Notes: a model not told the origin generated them from the sequence alone. Positions 10,539 to 20,882 are shown, counted from the stretch's first letter. The stretch is DNA of 64,000 bases from Sphingomonadales bacterium (GCA_013297725.1 JAAFIB010000001.1:1-64000); one strand, 5' to 3'. A program made the numbers and translations.

Positions 10539-10566
10539 GATTTTCAGGAGTAATCGGGTCGGTTTT

Positions 10567-11265
10567 ATGGCTGAGGGGCAAACACAACGATATCGGCTGG
10601 GCGCGATTGTGCTTGCAGTGGCGCTGGGCATTTTTGTGCTGTGGCGCGTTCTCATCGGCTGGGTACCGTCGCGCGATGATTATCCGGTGCAGGGTATCGT
10701 TGTCGATGCAACAAATGGAGCGCCGGTGTGGTCGACACTTGCGGCAACTGGCGTTGATTTCGCATATCTGACCGCAACTTTAGGGGACAAGACCCGTGAT
10801 CCGAGCTTTGCCAGCAATCTGGAAGCAATTGGCGATGTCGGTATTCGTTATGGCGCGTTGCATGTTTTCGACATCTGCCGGTTGGCAACGGATCAGGCGA
10901 CGTTGTTTATCACCACTGTCCCGCGTGCCGAAAGAGCTTTACCACCAGCAGTCGCGCTTGATTATTCCAAAACCTGCACAAGCAAACCTGACCGGGCGTT
11001 GATCCTTTCGGAGGTTTCGACATTCTTGTCACAGATAGAGGCGCATACCGGAACACCGGCGGTTCTGCTGATCGCACAAGAGTTTGAAGAGCAATACCGG
11101 ATCAGTGCAGCAGTTGACCGTAATGTCTGGCTTGAACGAACCTGGCTGTTACCCGATTATGCCGCTAAGCCCTGGGTAATGTGGACAGCCAACTCTGCGC
11201 GCAATATCGACGGCGTTGACGGGCGCGTTCGTTGGGTCGTGGTGCGGGGTGATAAAAATGAGTGA
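10567..11265 (+). CDS. GH25-like lysozyme family protein, membrane-anchored
   Basis: N-terminal TM followed by VQGIVVDATNGAPVWSTLAATGVDFAYLTATLG...; GH25-like pattern. Confidence 0.65.
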   Translation: MAEGQTQRYRLGAIVLAVALGIFVLWRVLIGWVPSRDDYPVQGIVVDATNGAPVWSTLAATGVDFAYLTATLGDKTRDPSFASNLEAIGDVGIRYGALHVFDICRLATDQATLFITTVPRAERALPPAVALDYSKTCTSKPDRALILSEVSTFLSQIEAHTGTPAVLLIAQEFEEQYRISAAVDRNVWLERTWLLPDYAAKPWVMWTANSARNIDGVDGRVRWVVVRGDKNE

Positions 11266-11677
11266 CAGGTTAATCGCAGCCGCAATCGAAGCAGCACAGC
11301 ACGCCTATGCGCCCTATTCGGATTTCCATGTCGGCGCGGCGCTTGAACTGGATGATGGCAGCATTGTTACCGGGGCCAATTTCGAAAATGCCAGCTATGG
11401 CATGACATTGTGCGCCGAAACTGTTGCGATTGCCAAAGCCAATAGCGACGGGCAGTTGCGAAAAATTGTGGCCATCGCAGTGGCCGGTGGTCCCAAAGGT
11501 ACAGCACTAGGCGCTGACCCGATCACCCCGTGTGGTCGCTGTCGTCAGATTATCAAAGAGGTTGCCGATCTGGTCGATATCGATCTGCCTGTGCATTGTG
11601 CGCATGAAGGGGGTTATGTGACCTATCGGCTTTCCGAACTGCTACCACACGGCTTTGGTCCGGCCAGCCTAGGGTAA
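11258..11677 (+). CDS. cdd: cytidine deaminase
   Basis: AYAPYSDFHVGAALELDDGSIVTGANFENASYGMTLCAETVAI...PCGRCRQ. Confidence 0.93.
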   Translation: MSDRLIAAAIEAAQHAYAPYSDFHVGAALELDDGSIVTGANFENASYGMTLCAETVAIAKANSDGQLRKIVAIAVAGGPKGTALGADPITPCGRCRQIIKEVADLVDIDLPVHCAHEGGYVTYRLSELLPHGFGPASLG

Positions 11678-12517
11678 GCGAAAGCTGCCCTCAACCACCG
11701 TTACGCAATCGCCGCCAATGTGGATGTCTGCTCCATCAATCCGCACGCGGATATGGCCGTCGCGGCCAACCTGCCTTCCTTGGCTGGCCATATAGGCACT
11801 GCCATCAGCGATCTGACCCAGACGTAACCGGTATGCCGCCACTGCACCGTTGCCGCTGCCGCAAACAGGGTCTTCGGTTATTCCGTCTGCTGGTGCAAAG
11901 CTGCGAACCATGATGTTGCCATCATCGCATTCGGCATAGACAGTTAGCCCCGTTGTATGGTGCAGCCGTTCATAGTCGGCCAGTATGTTCAAATCCGGCA
12001 TCAGATTAGCCAGCACGTCACACGAAGCCAGCTCAGCGATCGTCCAATGCGGACCGACATCAACAATTTGCGGAGTTCCCGTAATCACATTCTCACCTAA
12101 AGCCGCGATCAGCTTTTCGGGCTGTGGCGCATCGCGATATGCATAACGGGGCAGGCGGAAAGATAGCCCTGTTTCCCCTTTGCTGATCTCGACCAAGCCG
12201 ACCGCGCATTGCTGAACAATCTTGCCATCCTTCCAACGCGCGAGCCCAGCCTCAATCACGGCATGCGCAGTGCCAAGTGTTGGATGTCCAGCAAAGGGAA
12301 GCTCGCTTGCCGGCGTGAAGATGCGCACTGAATAATCTGCCGCTGGATCAGTCGCGGGCGTTACAAAAGTCGTTTCCGACAAGTTCGTCCAATTAGCAAT
12401 CAACTGCATCGTCTCTACAGACAGCCCCTCGCCATCAAGGATAACCGCAACCGGATTGCCCAGCAATGGAACTTGCGTAAACACATCAACCTGTTTGAAC
12501 GGGCGGGCGACTGTCAT
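11669..12517 (-). CDS. PhzF family phenazine biosynthesis-like protein
   Basis: QVDVFTQVPLLGNPVAVILDGEGLS...LPFAGHPTLGTAHAV...EDPVCGSGNGAVAAY. Confidence 0.92.
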   Translation of the reverse strand: MTVARPFKQVDVFTQVPLLGNPVAVILDGEGLSVETMQLIANWTNLSETTFVTPATDPAADYSVRIFTPASELPFAGHPTLGTAHAVIEAGLARWKDGKIVQQCAVGLVEISKGETGLSFRLPRYAYRDAPQPEKLIAALGENVITGTPQIVDVGPHWTIAELASCDVLANLMPDLNILADYERLHHTTGLTVYAECDDGNIMVRSFAPADGITEDPVCGSGNGAVAAYRLRLGQIADGSAYMASQGRQVGRDGHIRVRIDGADIHIGGDCVTVVEGSFRLP

Positions 12518-13440
12518 GGCTTTTGATGCTCGTGAATATGATCATGGATCTGGTTTTCGGGTTCGGGGTGGATCAGCACCTCTACACCCGGAAATTCATG
12601 CGCAAGGTCATGCTCGATTTCGTCCATGACATCGTGCACCTCGCCCAAAGTCATTTTGGGATCGAACCAGATATGGAACTGGACAAAATCATGCATCCCG
12701 CTGGATCGGGTGCGGACATCGTGGATGCCGGTTGCTTGCGGATGTTTTGCCGCCACAGCCAGAAAACGATCGCGCTTTTCCGCAGGCCATTCCTTGTCCA
12801 GCAATTGGTCCAGCGCCATTCTTGCAGAACGCGATGCTCCCCATAACAGCCATAGCGCAATGCCAATACCAAACACTGGGTCGGCACCGCGCACATTAAG
12901 AAATGCCTCCAATGCTATTGCAATGATCACGGCAATGTTCAGCAGAACATCGCCTTGATAATGCACATGATCGCCGTGGATCGCCACCGATCCGGTCTTT
13001 TTGATAACCTGTCGCTGATAAACGAGCAGAGCGCCTGTTGCGACAATCGCAATCAGCGATACGCCAATCCCCATTTCGGGATGCTGGGTCGTTTCGCCAC
13101 TGCCTAGTCGTGCAACACCGCGCCATCCGATGAGCACAGCGGTGACGATAACCAGCATAACCTGAACCAGCGCCGACAGTGCCTCTGCCTTACCATGTCC
13201 GAACCGGTGATCATCATCTGCAGGACGCGCCGCATAGCGTACGCTGAACAGGGTCAACAATGACGCCATCACATCAAAGCCTGTATCGGCAAGCGACCCC
13301 AATAAAGCGACCGACCCTGTTTCTGCCGATGCCCAGATTTTGAGCACCAGTAGAAAAAGCGCCATACCAACACTGGCCATTGCCGCCTTACTGGTCAGAT
13401 CGCCGTGATTATGGTGATGATGGTTGTGGGCCAAACTCAA
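12514..13440 (-). CDS. cation diffusion facilitator family transporter (probable TTG start)
   Basis: His-rich N-terminus, GSVALLGSLADTGFDVMASLLTLFSVRYAARPADDDHRFGHGKAEALSALVQ; ORF extends to 13545 but TTGA overlap with pdxH favours 13440. Confidence 0.85.
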   Translation of the reverse strand: MSLAHNHHHHNHGDLTSKAAMASVGMALFLLVLKIWASAETGSVALLGSLADTGFDVMASLLTLFSVRYAARPADDDHRFGHGKAEALSALVQVMLVIVTAVLIGWRGVARLGSGETTQHPEMGIGVSLIAIVATGALLVYQRQVIKKTGSVAIHGDHVHYQGDVLLNIAVIIAIALEAFLNVRGADPVFGIGIALWLLWGASRSARMALDQLLDKEWPAEKRDRFLAVAAKHPQATGIHDVRTRSSGMHDFVQFHIWFDPKMTLGEVHDVMDEIEHDLAHEFPGVEVLIHPEPENQIHDHIHEHQKP

Positions 13441-14018
13441 GGAAACAACATCCCTGTTGTCCAGCTGTCGCCCTCGCGCACATACAGCCAGCGTTCGTGC
13501 AAGCGAAACTCTCGGTCTTGCCAGAATTCGATGCGGTGCGGCCACACGCTATAGCCTGACCAGTGCGGCGGACGCGTGACATCGCGTCCCTCAAATCGTG
13601 CTTCTTCCTCGGCAAAGCGTGCTTCAAACGTTGCACGGCTGTCTAGTGGTTGTGACTGGTCAGACGCCCAGGCGCCAAGCTGCGAATTGCGCGATCGGGT
13701 TGCGAAATAGGCATCGGCGGTGGCATCATCGACGCGGCCCACAACGCCCTCAATCCGTATCTGGCGGCGCAGTGATTTCCAGTGGAACAACAATGCCGCA
13801 TGGCCGCGCTCGATAATCTGGCAGGATTTGCGGCTACCCAAATTGGTATAAAAGACAAAGCCATCCGGCCCATGCCCTTTCAGCAATACCATCCGCACAG
13901 ACGGCTGGCCATCGGCACCAACCGTTGCCAGTGCCATGCCGTTGGGATCATTTGGTTCGCTGGTCTGCGCCTCGGCAAACCAGTCATCAAAAAGTGTAAA
14001 GGGATCGGGGTTTTCCAT
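13437..14018 (-). CDS. pdxH: pyridoxamine 5'-phosphate oxidase
   Basis: PNGMALATVGADGQPSVRMVLLKGHGPDGFVFYTNLGSRKSCQ...SRNSQLGAWASDQSQPL...EFWQDREFRLHERW. Confidence 0.95.
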   Translation of the reverse strand: MENPDPFTLFDDWFAEAQTSEPNDPNGMALATVGADGQPSVRMVLLKGHGPDGFVFYTNLGSRKSCQIIERGHAALLFHWKSLRRQIRIEGVVGRVDDATADAYFATRSRNSQLGAWASDQSQPLDSRATFEARFAEEEARFEGRDVTRPPHWSGYSVWPHRIEFWQDREFRLHERWLYVREGDSWTTGMLFP

Positions 14019-14063
14019 GCACGCTTGATAGGCTAGACGAACGATGCGCGAAAGAGGCAAAGG

Positions 14064-14537
14064 ATGCAGATTATGCAATGGGAAACAATTTTTAGCATCG
14101 CCAACACATGGCCATTGCTGTTCTGGCTGCTTCTCGCCGTTGGGCCGCGTACTGATCTGACCGCGCGGCTGGTGTTATTCGGCGGCATCTTTCCGTTGGC
14201 GATCACCTATGCAGTGCTGCTGCCAATGATCATGACAGGTATGATTGACCCTGTAGGGCCAGAGGGCGGCTCGATGGATTTCACCAAGTTATCGGGTGTT
14301 ATGGGGCTGTTTGATAGCAAGGGCGGCGCGACTGTGGGTTGGATCCATTATCTGGCCTTTGACCTGTTCGTCGGGCTTTGGGTGGCGCGTAATGCTGATC
14401 GGCATGCGATTGCGCGTTGGGTTCAGTTTCCAATCCTGTTCTTTGTGCTGATGGCTGGGCCGTTTGGGCTTATGCTATATTTGCTATTGCGCTTTACCAG
14501 TAAAAATAAACCGCAAAATGCGACAACACCGAGTTGA
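14064..14537 (+). CDS. ABA4-like family membrane protein
   Basis: FSIANTWPLLFWLLLAVGPR...VGWIHYLAFDLFVGLWVARNADR; DUF4281-like. Confidence 0.75.
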   Translation: MQIMQWETIFSIANTWPLLFWLLLAVGPRTDLTARLVLFGGIFPLAITYAVLLPMIMTGMIDPVGPEGGSMDFTKLSGVMGLFDSKGGATVGWIHYLAFDLFVGLWVARNADRHAIARWVQFPILFFVLMAGPFGLMLYLLLRFTSKNKPQNATTPS

Positions 14538-14604
14538 CGGGTTGCGGTTGACTTAGGCTACTGTAACGCCAATCTAATACACACAGGTTTTTCACAGGGT
14601 AACT

Positions 14605-15519
14605 ATGGCTGATCCATATTCCATATTGGGCGTTTCCAAAGGCGCAGATGCAAAAGCGATCAAGTCTGCTTATCGCACTTTGGCCAAGGAACTACACCCG
14701 GATAAGAACAAGGATAATCCCAAAGCGTCGGAGCGGTTTAGCGACGTAACCCGCGCGTATGATCTGTTATCCGACGCGCCTAAACGTGCACAATATGATC
14801 GCGGTGAGATTGACGAGAACGGCCAGCCGCGTTCGCCTTTTGGGGGCGGAAATCCCTTTGGCGGCGGCGGGCGTACACAGCCCGGCGCAGGCTATGATTT
14901 CAACGGCGGAATTGACCTTGGCGATATCTTTGACGGGCTGTTCGGCGGCGGCGCAGGTGCGCGTCCTGGCGGCCCGCAACCCCGCCCCGGGCCACCGCCC
15001 AAGGGCGCCAATATCGCCTATGAACATCTGGTTTCATTCACCGATGCAGCACGGTTGGAGCCACAACGGATCACCTTGCGCGATGGCAAGACGGTCGAGT
15101 TTAAACTGCCCAATGGTGTCGTTACCGGTCAACAAATCCGTATTCCGGGCAAAGGCCAGCCTGGCCCTGGCGGCAATGGCGATGCGATGGTTACGCTGAA
15201 AATCGGCAAACATCCTTTTTATGAACGCGACGGAGACCATATCCGGCTCGATCTGCCGATTTCGTTGAAAGAAGCGATCACCGGCGGGAAAGTCAAAGTG
15301 CCGACACTGGATGGCGCGGTGATGCTGACAGTGCCTACATCGGCACAATCTGGCGCGACGCTTCGGATAAAGGGCCGAGGCTTTACGGCCAAATCGGGGA
15401 CGCGCGGTGATCAGCTGGTGACTCTACAAATCCATCTGCCCACCGATCCGTCAGTTATGGCTAAGCTGGCAGCTGAGCTGCCTGACGAACCAGATATTCG
15501 TGCAGATCTTGGTGTCTGA
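14605..15519 (+). CDS. DnaJ domain / DnaJ C-terminal domain protein (CbpA-like)
   Basis: MADPYSILGVSKGADAKAIKSAYRTLAKELHPDKNKDNPKASERF; Gly-rich linker; DnaJ_C. Confidence 0.92.
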   Translation: MADPYSILGVSKGADAKAIKSAYRTLAKELHPDKNKDNPKASERFSDVTRAYDLLSDAPKRAQYDRGEIDENGQPRSPFGGGNPFGGGGRTQPGAGYDFNGGIDLGDIFDGLFGGGAGARPGGPQPRPGPPPKGANIAYEHLVSFTDAARLEPQRITLRDGKTVEFKLPNGVVTGQQIRIPGKGQPGPGGNGDAMVTLKIGKHPFYERDGDHIRLDLPISLKEAITGGKVKVPTLDGAVMLTVPTSAQSGATLRIKGRGFTAKSGTRGDQLVTLQIHLPTDPSVMAKLAAELPDEPDIRADLGV

Positions 15520-16465
15520 ACACTCACCCCTTTCGCCAGAGGCGCGCGCGCACGAAGCCGAACCGCATACCGAAAGCGAGGCGGAGTGGTTTCAACATTT
15601 GAACGTTGTGCGGCAAACCCGCGAAGTCATCCGCCGCGTTGCAGTTGGTGTTTATACCGAAGGCTTTGTTCACGCCGGTAACTTTGCCTATTTGTCGCTG
15701 GTGACATTGTTTGCCATTTGTATCGTAGCGGCTGCAATTGCAGGCGGTCTTGGTCAAACAGAGGACGGGCTGCGGTTAATCGATGCGTTCTTTGCTACTG
15801 TTCCAGCAGGTGTAGCCAACGCACTGCGTGGGCCGGTTGAAGCGGCGACTACCGCGCGGACCGGGCCTTTGTTGTGGATGAGCGCGCTGGTCGGATTGTG
15901 GACGACCACCAGCCTGATCGAAACAATCCGCGACGTCCTTAACCGAGCCTATGGCACCGTGCCATCGCGGCATTTTTGGCAATACCGTCTGGGTTCTTTT
16001 TTCAGCGTCGTGTTGGCTGTCGTGCTCGCTATGGCGGCGTTCAGTGCGCAGGTGCTGGTGATCGCCATCGAGGATCTAGTCTACCGATTTATTCCCGCTG
16101 CCGAAAATGCCGCCGAGTATTTTGCATGGGGCCGCATAGTTCCATTCGCGATGCTATTTGCCGCGATCTACGTGATCTATCGCGGCCTAACCCCGCGTGA
16201 ATACCGGCCGCGCATCTACCCGAAATGGCCGGGCGCTGTGCTGGTGAGCCTGTGGTGGCTTGGCTGCACTACGATCTTGCCATGGTTTGTGTATTCGATG
16301 GCCAACTATGATCTGACCTATGGCAGCTTGGCTGGCGTGATGGTCGCGCTGATTTTCTTTTACCTGATCGGCCTTGGCATGGTGACAGGCGCGCAATTGA
16401 ATGCAGCGCTGGCCAATGCTACTGACAATGGCTTAAAGAACAACACCACACCTAACATTACGTAA
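15500..16465 (+). CDS. YihY/BrkB family inner membrane protein
   Basis: GNFAYLSLVTLFAICIVAAAIAGGLG...PGAVLVSLWWLGCTTILPWFVYSMANYDLTYGSLAGVMVALIFFYLIGLGMVTGAQLNA. Confidence 0.88.
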   Translation: MQILVSEHSPLSPEARAHEAEPHTESEAEWFQHLNVVRQTREVIRRVAVGVYTEGFVHAGNFAYLSLVTLFAICIVAAAIAGGLGQTEDGLRLIDAFFATVPAGVANALRGPVEAATTARTGPLLWMSALVGLWTTTSLIETIRDVLNRAYGTVPSRHFWQYRLGSFFSVVLAVVLAMAAFSAQVLVIAIEDLVYRFIPAAENAAEYFAWGRIVPFAMLFAAIYVIYRGLTPREYRPRIYPKWPGAVLVSLWWLGCTTILPWFVYSMANYDLTYGSLAGVMVALIFFYLIGLGMVTGAQLNAALANATDNGLKNNTTPNIT

Positions 16466-16477
16466 AAGCGAGGCAAA

Positions 16478-17305
16478 ATGACCGGTTTGATGGCAGGAAA
16501 ACGCGGGCTTATCATGGGGCTGGCGAACGATAAATCGCTTGCATGGGGCATAGCAAAGAAGCTGCATGAACAGGGCGCAGAGCTGGCGATCAGCTATCAG
16601 GGCGACGTGATGGCAAAGCGCGTAAAGCCGCTGGCTGAACAGCTGGGCTGTGATTTCCTGATCGATTGCGACGTTGCCGATATGGCCAATCTGGACACGG
16701 CGTTTGATACGCTTGCCGCGCGCTGGCCAACGATCGATTTCGTCGTCCACGCCATTGGTTTCACCAATAAAGAGGCGTTGCGCGGCAAGTATTTTGACGT
16801 AGGTCTAGACGATTTTCTGATGACAATGAATATCAGCGTCTATAGCTTTACCGCCGTCGCCAAACGCGCAGCGGCGATGATGGTTCCGTTTGATCCCGAA
16901 ACCGGCACAGGTGGCGGAGCGTTGCTGACTTTAAGCTATTATGGCGCGGAAAAGGTTATGCCTCACTATAACGTTATGGGCGTTGCCAAGGCTGCATTGG
17001 AAACCAGCGTCCGGTACCTTGCCAATGATGTCGGGCCAAACGGCATCCGTGTGAATGCGATTTCGGCAGGGCCAATCAAAACCTTGGCCGCCAGCGGCAT
17101 CGGCGATTTCCGCTATATCCTGAAATGGAATGAGTATAATTCCCCGCTGCGCCGCAACGTAACCATTGACGATGTTGGCGCATCCGCACTGTATCTGTTG
17201 TCCGATCTGTCAAAGGGCGTAACGGGCGAAACGCATCATGTTGATGCCGGCTATCACACCGTCGGCATGAAGCAGGAGGATGCCCCGGATATTGCTCTGA
17301 CATGA
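16478..17305 (+). CDS. fabI: enoyl-ACP reductase FabI
   Basis: MAGKRGLIMGLANDKSLAWGIAKKLHEQGAELAISYQGD...GFTNKEALRGKYFD. Confidence 0.95.
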   Translation: MTGLMAGKRGLIMGLANDKSLAWGIAKKLHEQGAELAISYQGDVMAKRVKPLAEQLGCDFLIDCDVADMANLDTAFDTLAARWPTIDFVVHAIGFTNKEALRGKYFDVGLDDFLMTMNISVYSFTAVAKRAAAMMVPFDPETGTGGGALLTLSYYGAEKVMPHYNVMGVAKAALETSVRYLANDVGPNGIRVNAISAGPIKTLAASGIGDFRYILKWNEYNSPLRRNVTIDDVGASALYLLSDLSKGVTGETHHVDAGYHTVGMKQEDAPDIALT

Positions 17306-17640
17306 TGTCCTTGGCCGGCCATAGCAAAGAACTTTATGCTCTGGTTGCAGGCTGCACAGTGTTGATCGGTGTGTTCGGATATTTTCACGCCCGTAATTTT
17401 TGGGAAGGGCTGCCACCAGTCTGGGATGCGTTTATCTCTATGGCGGGATTTGTTGCGGTCCTAGGCGCCTTTGTCTTTGGTGGACGCATTGGCAGCATCT
17501 ACGGTCATCCCCATGCAGGCCGCGTTTTGGCAGTAGCCGCCGCTGTGGTTATCTACCGCACAGTGCGGACCTGGATCGGATTACGACGAGAGAAATATCG
17601 CAGCTTAGTTGTGCGCCGGTATATGGATCGGCCTGAATGA
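17302..17640 (+). CDS. hypothetical membrane protein
   Basis: 112-aa ORF overlapping fabI stop (ATGA-type coupling), TM segments. Confidence 0.6.
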   Translation: MMSLAGHSKELYALVAGCTVLIGVFGYFHARNFWEGLPPVWDAFISMAGFVAVLGAFVFGGRIGSIYGHPHAGRVLAVAAAVVIYRTVRTWIGLRREKYRSLVVRRYMDRPE

Positions 17641-18011
17641 CATTTAGTTTTGAAATCGATCATGTCCAAATCGCCATTCCTGTCGGCGGAGAGGATGAGG
17701 GGCGGCGTTTTTTCGCCGGATTGCTTGGGCTCGTTGAGCTACCCAAACCAGCCGATATGGCCGTGCGCGGAGGATGCTGGTTTGCGGTTGCAGACAGGCA
17801 AATCCATCTCGGCGTCGAAGCAGATTTTAGGGCTGCAAAGAAAGCTCATGTTGCGTTTAACACAGTCGAGCTTGACGAATTGCGCGCACGTCTTGAAAGC
17901 GCGGGTTATCAAACGCACGACGACAGCGACATTGACGGGCGAAAGCGGTTTTTTACGCATGACCCTTTTGGTAATCGCTTTGAATTTATGGATAGGACAG
18001 CGCGAACATGA
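17637..18011 (+). CDS. VOC (glyoxalase-like) family protein
   Basis: [32 protein letters not shown]...[15 protein letters not shown]. Confidence 0.85.
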   Translation: MTFSFEIDHVQIAIPVGGEDEGRRFFAGLLGLVELPKPADMAVRGGCWFAVADRQIHLGVEADFRAAKKAHVAFNTVELDELRARLESAGYQTHDDSDIDGRKRFFTHDPFGNRFEFMDRTART

Positions 18012-19090
18012 GCTTTAACACATTTGGCCGCGTTTTCCGTTTTACCAGCTGGGGGGAATCCCATGGCCCTGCTTTGGGTGCTGTGGTCGATGGCTGCCCT
18101 CCAGGAATTGCTTTATCAGAGGCAGATATCCAGCCGTTTCTTGATAAGCGCCGCCCGGGCACTAGCAAATATACCACGCAACGGCAGGAACCGGATCAGG
18201 TCCGCATCCTGTCTGGCGTATTTGAAGGGCGCAGCACGGGGACGCCGATTTCGCTGATGATCGAAAATGTCGATCAACGCTCAAAGGATTATTCCGAGGT
18301 GGCCAAAGCCTATCGCCCCGGTCATGCCGATTACAGCTATGATGCCAAATATGGTTTCCGCGATTATCGCGGCGGCGGACGGTCAAGCGCGCGCGAAACT
18401 GCGGCGCGGGTCGCAGCAGGAGCCGTGGCGCGGTCGGTGATTCCAGAGGTCGAAATCCTTGCCTATGTCGTTGAAATCGGCGGCGACCGGATTGATCCTG
18501 CCAATTTTGAAAAGGCACAGATTGGCAAAAACCCGTTCTGGTGTCCCGATGAGGCAGCGGCTGGACGCTGGGAAAAACTGGTCGATGCAGCGCGGCTTGC
18601 GGGGTCTTCGCTGGGCGCTGTGGTTGAATGTGTGGCAACGGGCGTTCCTGCAGGATGGGGCGCACCGCTCTATGCAAAGCTTGATAGCGAGCTTGCCTCT
18701 GCCATGATGGGGATCAACGCGGTGAAAGCAGTGGAGATCGGTGCGGGATTTCAAGCCGCCCGTTTGCGCGGTGAGGAAAATGCCGATCCGATGCGTCCCG
18801 GCGAGGAAAAATGGGGCAGCAATGCACCGCAGTTTTTGGCCAATAATGCAGGCGGCATCGCAGGCGGTATCTCAACCGGGCAACCTGTGGTGTGCCGCGT
18901 AGCATTTAAGCCAACGTCGTCGATTTTGACGCCCGTTGAAACAATCAACAGCGCCGGTGAGGCGACTGAGATTATCACCAAAGGTCGGCATGATCCGTGC
19001 GTCGGCATCCGCGGCACGCCCGTGGTCGAGGCGATGATGGCGCTGGTGCTAGCGGATCAGAAATTGCTGCACAGGGCGCAATGCGGGTGA
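18008..19090 (+). CDS. aroC: chorismate synthase
   Basis: [51 protein letters not shown]. Confidence 0.97.
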   Translation: MSFNTFGRVFRFTSWGESHGPALGAVVDGCPPGIALSEADIQPFLDKRRPGTSKYTTQRQEPDQVRILSGVFEGRSTGTPISLMIENVDQRSKDYSEVAKAYRPGHADYSYDAKYGFRDYRGGGRSSARETAARVAAGAVARSVIPEVEILAYVVEIGGDRIDPANFEKAQIGKNPFWCPDEAAAGRWEKLVDAARLAGSSLGAVVECVATGVPAGWGAPLYAKLDSELASAMMGINAVKAVEIGAGFQAARLRGEENADPMRPGEEKWGSNAPQFLANNAGGIAGGISTGQPVVCRVAFKPTSSILTPVETINSAGEATEIITKGRHDPCVGIRGTPVVEAMMALVLADQKLLHRAQCG

Positions 19091-19124
19091 GGGGGTTCGC
19101 CTGCTCACTACCCTCTTTTACATC

Positions 19125-19211
19125 GTCATGCTGAACTTGTTTCAGCATCCATTGCGCAGCACAACCTGAGCTACATTGGCGAAATGGACCCTGAAACGAG
19201 TTCAGGGTGAC
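19125..19211. repeat. Imperfect inverted repeat pair (arms 19125-19150 and 19186-19211), REP-like
   Basis: GTCAtgCTGAACTtGTTTCAGcaTCC versus reverse complement GTCAccCTGAACTcGTTTCAGggTCC. Confidence 0.75.
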
Positions 19212-19224
19212 GAAGTTTTATAAC

Positions 19225-19551
19225 TCAAACCACCACTTCCACCTTAACCGCAACCAAATCCCCCGCAACCAAACCCTCAGCCTTCCTCACAGCGGCTTTT
19301 ACGGGCAACAGAAAACCGCCCAATTCCTTGGCTGGAAAGATTGACGTTTCCCATGACGTATCGCCCACCGTCGCGCGGACCTTCATCGATCCCCAACCGC
19401 GTTTCTGCCCGCCTTCTAACCGCCGCATCAACGCTAGCCCCTGGATCGCCTCGGCGACTTCGCCATCTAGGGTTAGGAAATGCCAGCTGGCAGGCGCTTT
19501 GTCTGTGGTCCAGATCCATAGCGGCGTGGTCAGGGTGTGAGTTTCGGTCAT
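19225..19551 (-). CDS. DUF1905 domain-containing protein
   Basis: LWIWTTDKAPASWHFLTLDGEVAEAIQGLALMRRLEGGQKRGWGSMKVRATVGDTSWETSIFP. Confidence 0.85.
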   Translation of the reverse strand: MTETHTLTTPLWIWTTDKAPASWHFLTLDGEVAEAIQGLALMRRLEGGQKRGWGSMKVRATVGDTSWETSIFPAKELGGFLLPVKAAVRKAEGLVAGDLVAVKVEVVV

Positions 19552-19561
19552 TATAATTCCT

Positions 19562-19692
19562 CCCCAATCCTCTCCCTTAGGGGAGAGGATATGAAGACTT
19601 GGCGCTTCAGCGCCTAGTCGAAGTTGGAGAGGGCCTCTCCCCCCTCTCCCTGCTTGCTGTGCAAGCTGTCCCTCTCCCCTGAGGGAGAGGGC
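19562..19692. repeat. Intergenic inverted repeats of the CCTCTCCC...GGGAGAGG type
   Basis: CCTCTCCCttaGGGGAGAGG at the left and CCCTCTCCCctgaGGGAGAGGG at the right, between two minus-strand genes. Confidence 0.7.
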
Positions 19693-20673
19693 TTACTTTT
19701 TCCGCCGAACCGGAACCGGAATATTACAAATATCCGCACCGCCCGCGGGCACATTAAAAAACGGATCACGCCGGTTCGCCCGCGCATCGGCATAGGCAGC
19801 AAAGCTTGCGCTTTCGGTCGAAAGATACTCAAACGCGGGCAGGTCGGCGGCTTCGCTGCCAATCCGCACAGAGACAATCGGCGTGCGTTCCGCCTCGCTT
19901 TCGTAAAAGCCGAGTCCGCCCGTGCCGCGCGGCAGGCTGGAAAGATGCTCGATCCCCTCAATCACGCGGCCAACAAGCGCAATGTTGCGGTCCAGATGGC
20001 GCGGCGCGTGGCCGATAACGGTATAGAGTTCTGCGCCGGTTCCAGTGTCAGGCGATAGGTTGCGGCCTACGCCGACCATGCCGTAGCAGTGGACGGGCCA
20101 GATGCCTGATCCTCCATAGCCATCTGACCCCATCGGCCAACCGCTATAGAATCCGGGACGGCTACCAAACCGCGTGTAAGGGTCGCTTTCTAATGCCTTA
20201 TGTGTCACGATTTCTGGATCACGATCATATTCTACGTGGCCAGCAACGGCATATTCGCGAACTTTAGCCTCAAGTATATACTCACTCTCCGGCACCACCA
20301 CCAAACCCTCCGGCAAAACCTTCTTCTCGGTCGCATCGCCCCATTGTACGACATAATTGTCTTGCACGCGGTTGACGCTGGTACCGTCCCAGAACTTCGC
20401 CGCCGCCAGCTTGCGGATATTGCCGACCCAGCCTTGCGAAAACGGTGCTGGCATCAACTGGATGACCACGCGGCGCGCTTTACCTTTCGCGTCTGCCGCC
20501 AATTCCATGACCATCAGGTCCGACGGCGCAATCGCGACCCATTCCTCCGCCTTGGCCTTAGCAACGACTTCAGGCGGCGATGGATATTCCACCTTTGCCT
20601 CTTGGGCCGATAGCGGAAGTGCGGCGAGAGCAGCAACACAGGCGAACAGGATATGTTTTTTCATGGCGGACAC
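19693..20673 (-). CDS. peptidylprolyl isomerase, cyclophilin type, secreted
   Basis: Signal peptide; FSQGWVGNIRKLAAAKFWDGTSVNRVQDNYVVQWGD; GHAPRHLDRNIALVGRVIEGIEHLSSLPRG. Confidence 0.85.
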   Translation of the reverse strand: MSAMKKHILFACVAALAALPLSAQEAKVEYPSPPEVVAKAKAEEWVAIAPSDLMVMELAADAKGKARRVVIQLMPAPFSQGWVGNIRKLAAAKFWDGTSVNRVQDNYVVQWGDATEKKVLPEGLVVVPESEYILEAKVREYAVAGHVEYDRDPEIVTHKALESDPYTRFGSRPGFYSGWPMGSDGYGGSGIWPVHCYGMVGVGRNLSPDTGTGAELYTVIGHAPRHLDRNIALVGRVIEGIEHLSSLPRGTGGLGFYESEAERTPIVSVRIGSEAADLPAFEYLSTESASFAAYADARANRRDPFFNVPAGGADICNIPVPVRRKK

Positions 20674-20743
20674 TATTACAAATCACACGGCCTTGCGAAA
20701 GCGATAATCAGCCGCTAGGGGCTTGCCTTCCCGAAAGGGATGC

Positions 20744-20833
20744 GGAGACGTGGCCGAGTGGTCGAAGGCGCACGCCTGGAAAGTGTGTATAGGGGTGACT
20801 CTATCGTGGGTTCGAATCCCACCGTCTCCGCCA
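20744..20833 (+). tRNA. tRNA-Ser(GGA)
   Basis: GGAGACG...CCGTCTCCGCCA acceptor stem with encoded CCA; anticodon loop CTGGAAA; long variable arm; GGGTTCGAATCCC T-arm. Confidence 0.95.
20817..20833 (+). repeat. att direct repeat, left (3' end of tRNA-Ser)
   Basis: 17-bp exact match to 56570-56586. Confidence 0.92.
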
Positions 20834-20842
20834 GATCCTGGA

Positions 20843-20882
20843 CTTTAGCGGTTTATCACGAACTGAGATAAACTCGCTAAAG
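20843..20882. repeat. Long hairpin just inside the left end
   Basis: CTTTAGCGGTTTATC-acgaactga-GATAAAC-t-CGCTAAAG: 15-bp stem with one bulged T. Confidence 0.85.
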
